64,000 nt of DNA. It comes from Pseudomonas ovata (GTDB lineage: Bacteria > Pseudomonadota > Gammaproteobacteria > Pseudomonadales > Pseudomonadaceae). The DNA lies in contig NZ_QFFU01000007.1 in NCBI RefSeq assembly GCF_003131185.1, positions 186,001-250,000 on the forward strand, in the 5' to 3' direction. The notes below the pieces were generated by a model, which saw nothing but the letters and a program-made list of their open reading frames with translations, was not told the DNA's origin and searched no databases. Positions 63,481-64,000 of the stretch are shown piece after piece. A program made the position numbers and the translations under genes. Each line of letters starts with the position of its first letter. Position 1 is the stretch's first letter.

Positions 63481-64000
63481 ATGAGCACAGCAGAGAAACT
63501 TGCCACTGAAGCCCCGGCAATCGGCCAGGCCTACGGCGGCGGATTCGTCACCGGCATCACTTGCAATACCGAAACCGGCGTTCGCCTCCTGCACATCACC
63601 GCCAGCGCTGCACATGAACTCGTCGGCGCCTGGGGCGAGTACGGCCAGAAGATCGAAGGTGCCGGCAGCTTCACTGACAGCCGCGCCAACACCGAAGCGA
63701 TGGCTGCAGCCGGCAGCGAGATCGCGCAAAAGGTTCTGGCGCTGGACATCGGTGGCTTCACTGACTGGGCGATCCCGGCGCGCGACGTGCAAGAGCTGCA
63801 ATACCGCCACTTCAAGCCTACGACTGAGGAAAACTGGCAGTACGCACGCAGCGGCGACAACCCCAGCAGCGAGCCTGTAGGCCGGCTGTACAGCGAAGAA
63901 GACCCAGCGCAGAGCGTGCACGAGGCTTTCCGCGAAGACGGCCCTGAAGCGTTCCAAGAGCGCCTCTACTGGTCGAGTTCGCAGCGCTCAGCCTACAGCG
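63481..64000 (+). CDS. DUF1566/C-type-lectin-like protein, proposed DGR target 2 (3' end beyond window)
   Basis: At least 173 residues from ATG 63481 (MSTAEKLATEAPAIGQAYGG) with AGGAAAG upstream. It shares the order PAIG, a TDWAIPARDVQELQYRHF segment and the YWSSSQRSAYS terminus with its neighbour, but is otherwise strongly diverged. The window ends inside its variable region. Translation should continue about 30 codons beyond. Confidence 0.72.
   Translation, partial: MSTAEKLATEAPAIGQAYGGGFVTGITCNTETGVRLLHITASAAHELVGAWGEYGQKIEGAGSFTDSRANTEAMAAAGSEIAQKVLALDIGGFTDWAIPARDVQELQYRHFKPTTEENWQYARSGDNPSSEPVGRLYSEEDPAQSVHEAFREDGPEAFQERLYWSSSQRSAYS
63967..64000 (+). repeat. Proposed DGR variable repeat VR2 (truncated by window)
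   Basis: TAC at 63967, then 24 bases (63970-63993) identical to 63292-63315, then TAC-AGC. Against VR1 the four differences fall only at codon positions 1 or 2 of the flanking NNY codons. Confidence 0.65.

Larger units (their letters stand above)
29197..64000. mobile_element. Lambdoid HK97-type siphovirus prophage (right end beyond window)
   Basis: From the tRNA-Leu fragment to the window edge the genes are phage-like: late structural genes on the minus strand (30.7-53.5 kb), Q/replication/Cro on the minus strand (53.6-58.2 kb), and repressor plus a second early operon on the plus strand (58.3-64 kb). Packaging, HK97-fold capsid, long-tail and lysis functions all look intact, so it may be inducible. 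The right attachment site and the end of the rightward operon are not visible. Confidence 0.95.

Noticed and set aside
29197..64000. Search by eye for a template repeat copy of the shared 24-base block elsewhere in the window, on both strands
   Set aside because: None was seen outside the two lectin-like genes, so no template repeat is annotated. This was a visual scan, not a computed search.

Overview
The window is a chromosome segment of a Pseudomonas, probably the P. putida/P. fluorescens group. The evidence is high GC, the gene order tig-clpP-clpX-lon-hupB-ppiD followed by fabI and a yej-type peptide transporter, Pseudomonas-restricted small families (DUF2388, DUF1652), a ChrR-like FMN reductase, and a very large DUF6543/dermonecrotic-toxin-like protein cut by the left edge.

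Chromosomal part (1 to about 29.2 kb). From the left: the large toxin-like gene, chrR, a GNAT acetyltransferase next to dnaQ, a REP-type repeat block, rnhA and a methyltransferase divergent from gloB, mltD (SLT plus three LysM), and a six-gene run made of two tandem paralogous peptide-binding proteins, two permeases, a double ATPase and fabI. A bidirectional terminator separates this from the minus-strand proteostasis cluster ppiD, hupB, lon (with a sigma32-type promoter), clpX, clpP and tig. tRNA-His(GTG) and three small genes follow. At 29197-29251 lies only the 3' part of tRNA-Leu(TAG), read as an attachment-site copy.

Prophage (29.2 kb to beyond the right edge). It is a lambdoid, HK97-type siphovirus prophage. 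The late region is on the minus strand. Transcription should start at a promoter (53610-53638) just below a candidate Q antiterminator, cross a terminator, and pass through holin/Rz/Rz1, HNH, terminase, portal, protease, capsid, connectors, tail tube, frameshifted tail chaperones, tape measure, tip proteins and an SGNH-domain fibre. It ends in a second lysis block (transglycosylase, Rz/Rz1) and a spanin remnant. The immunity region centres on a LexA-like repressor (58265) with a divergent Cro-like gene. The leftward early operon carries O-like and P-like replication genes, a VRR-NUC nuclease and a tyrosine recombinase. Iterons inside the O-like gene look like the replication origin. A second operator pair and promoter (59252-59295) drive a rightward early operon comparable to lambda pL.

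The most interesting signal is at the end of that rightward operon. Two neighbouring DUF1566/C-type-lectin-like genes (62797-63414 and 63481 to the edge) are strongly diverged overall but share an identical 24-nt block at their 3' variable region. Every difference around that block, and nearly every exposed codon of the first gene, fits replacement of AAC/AAT template codons. This is the signature of variable repeats of a diversity-generating retroelement (DGR). Its reverse transcriptase and template repeat are not in the window and are predicted just to the right.
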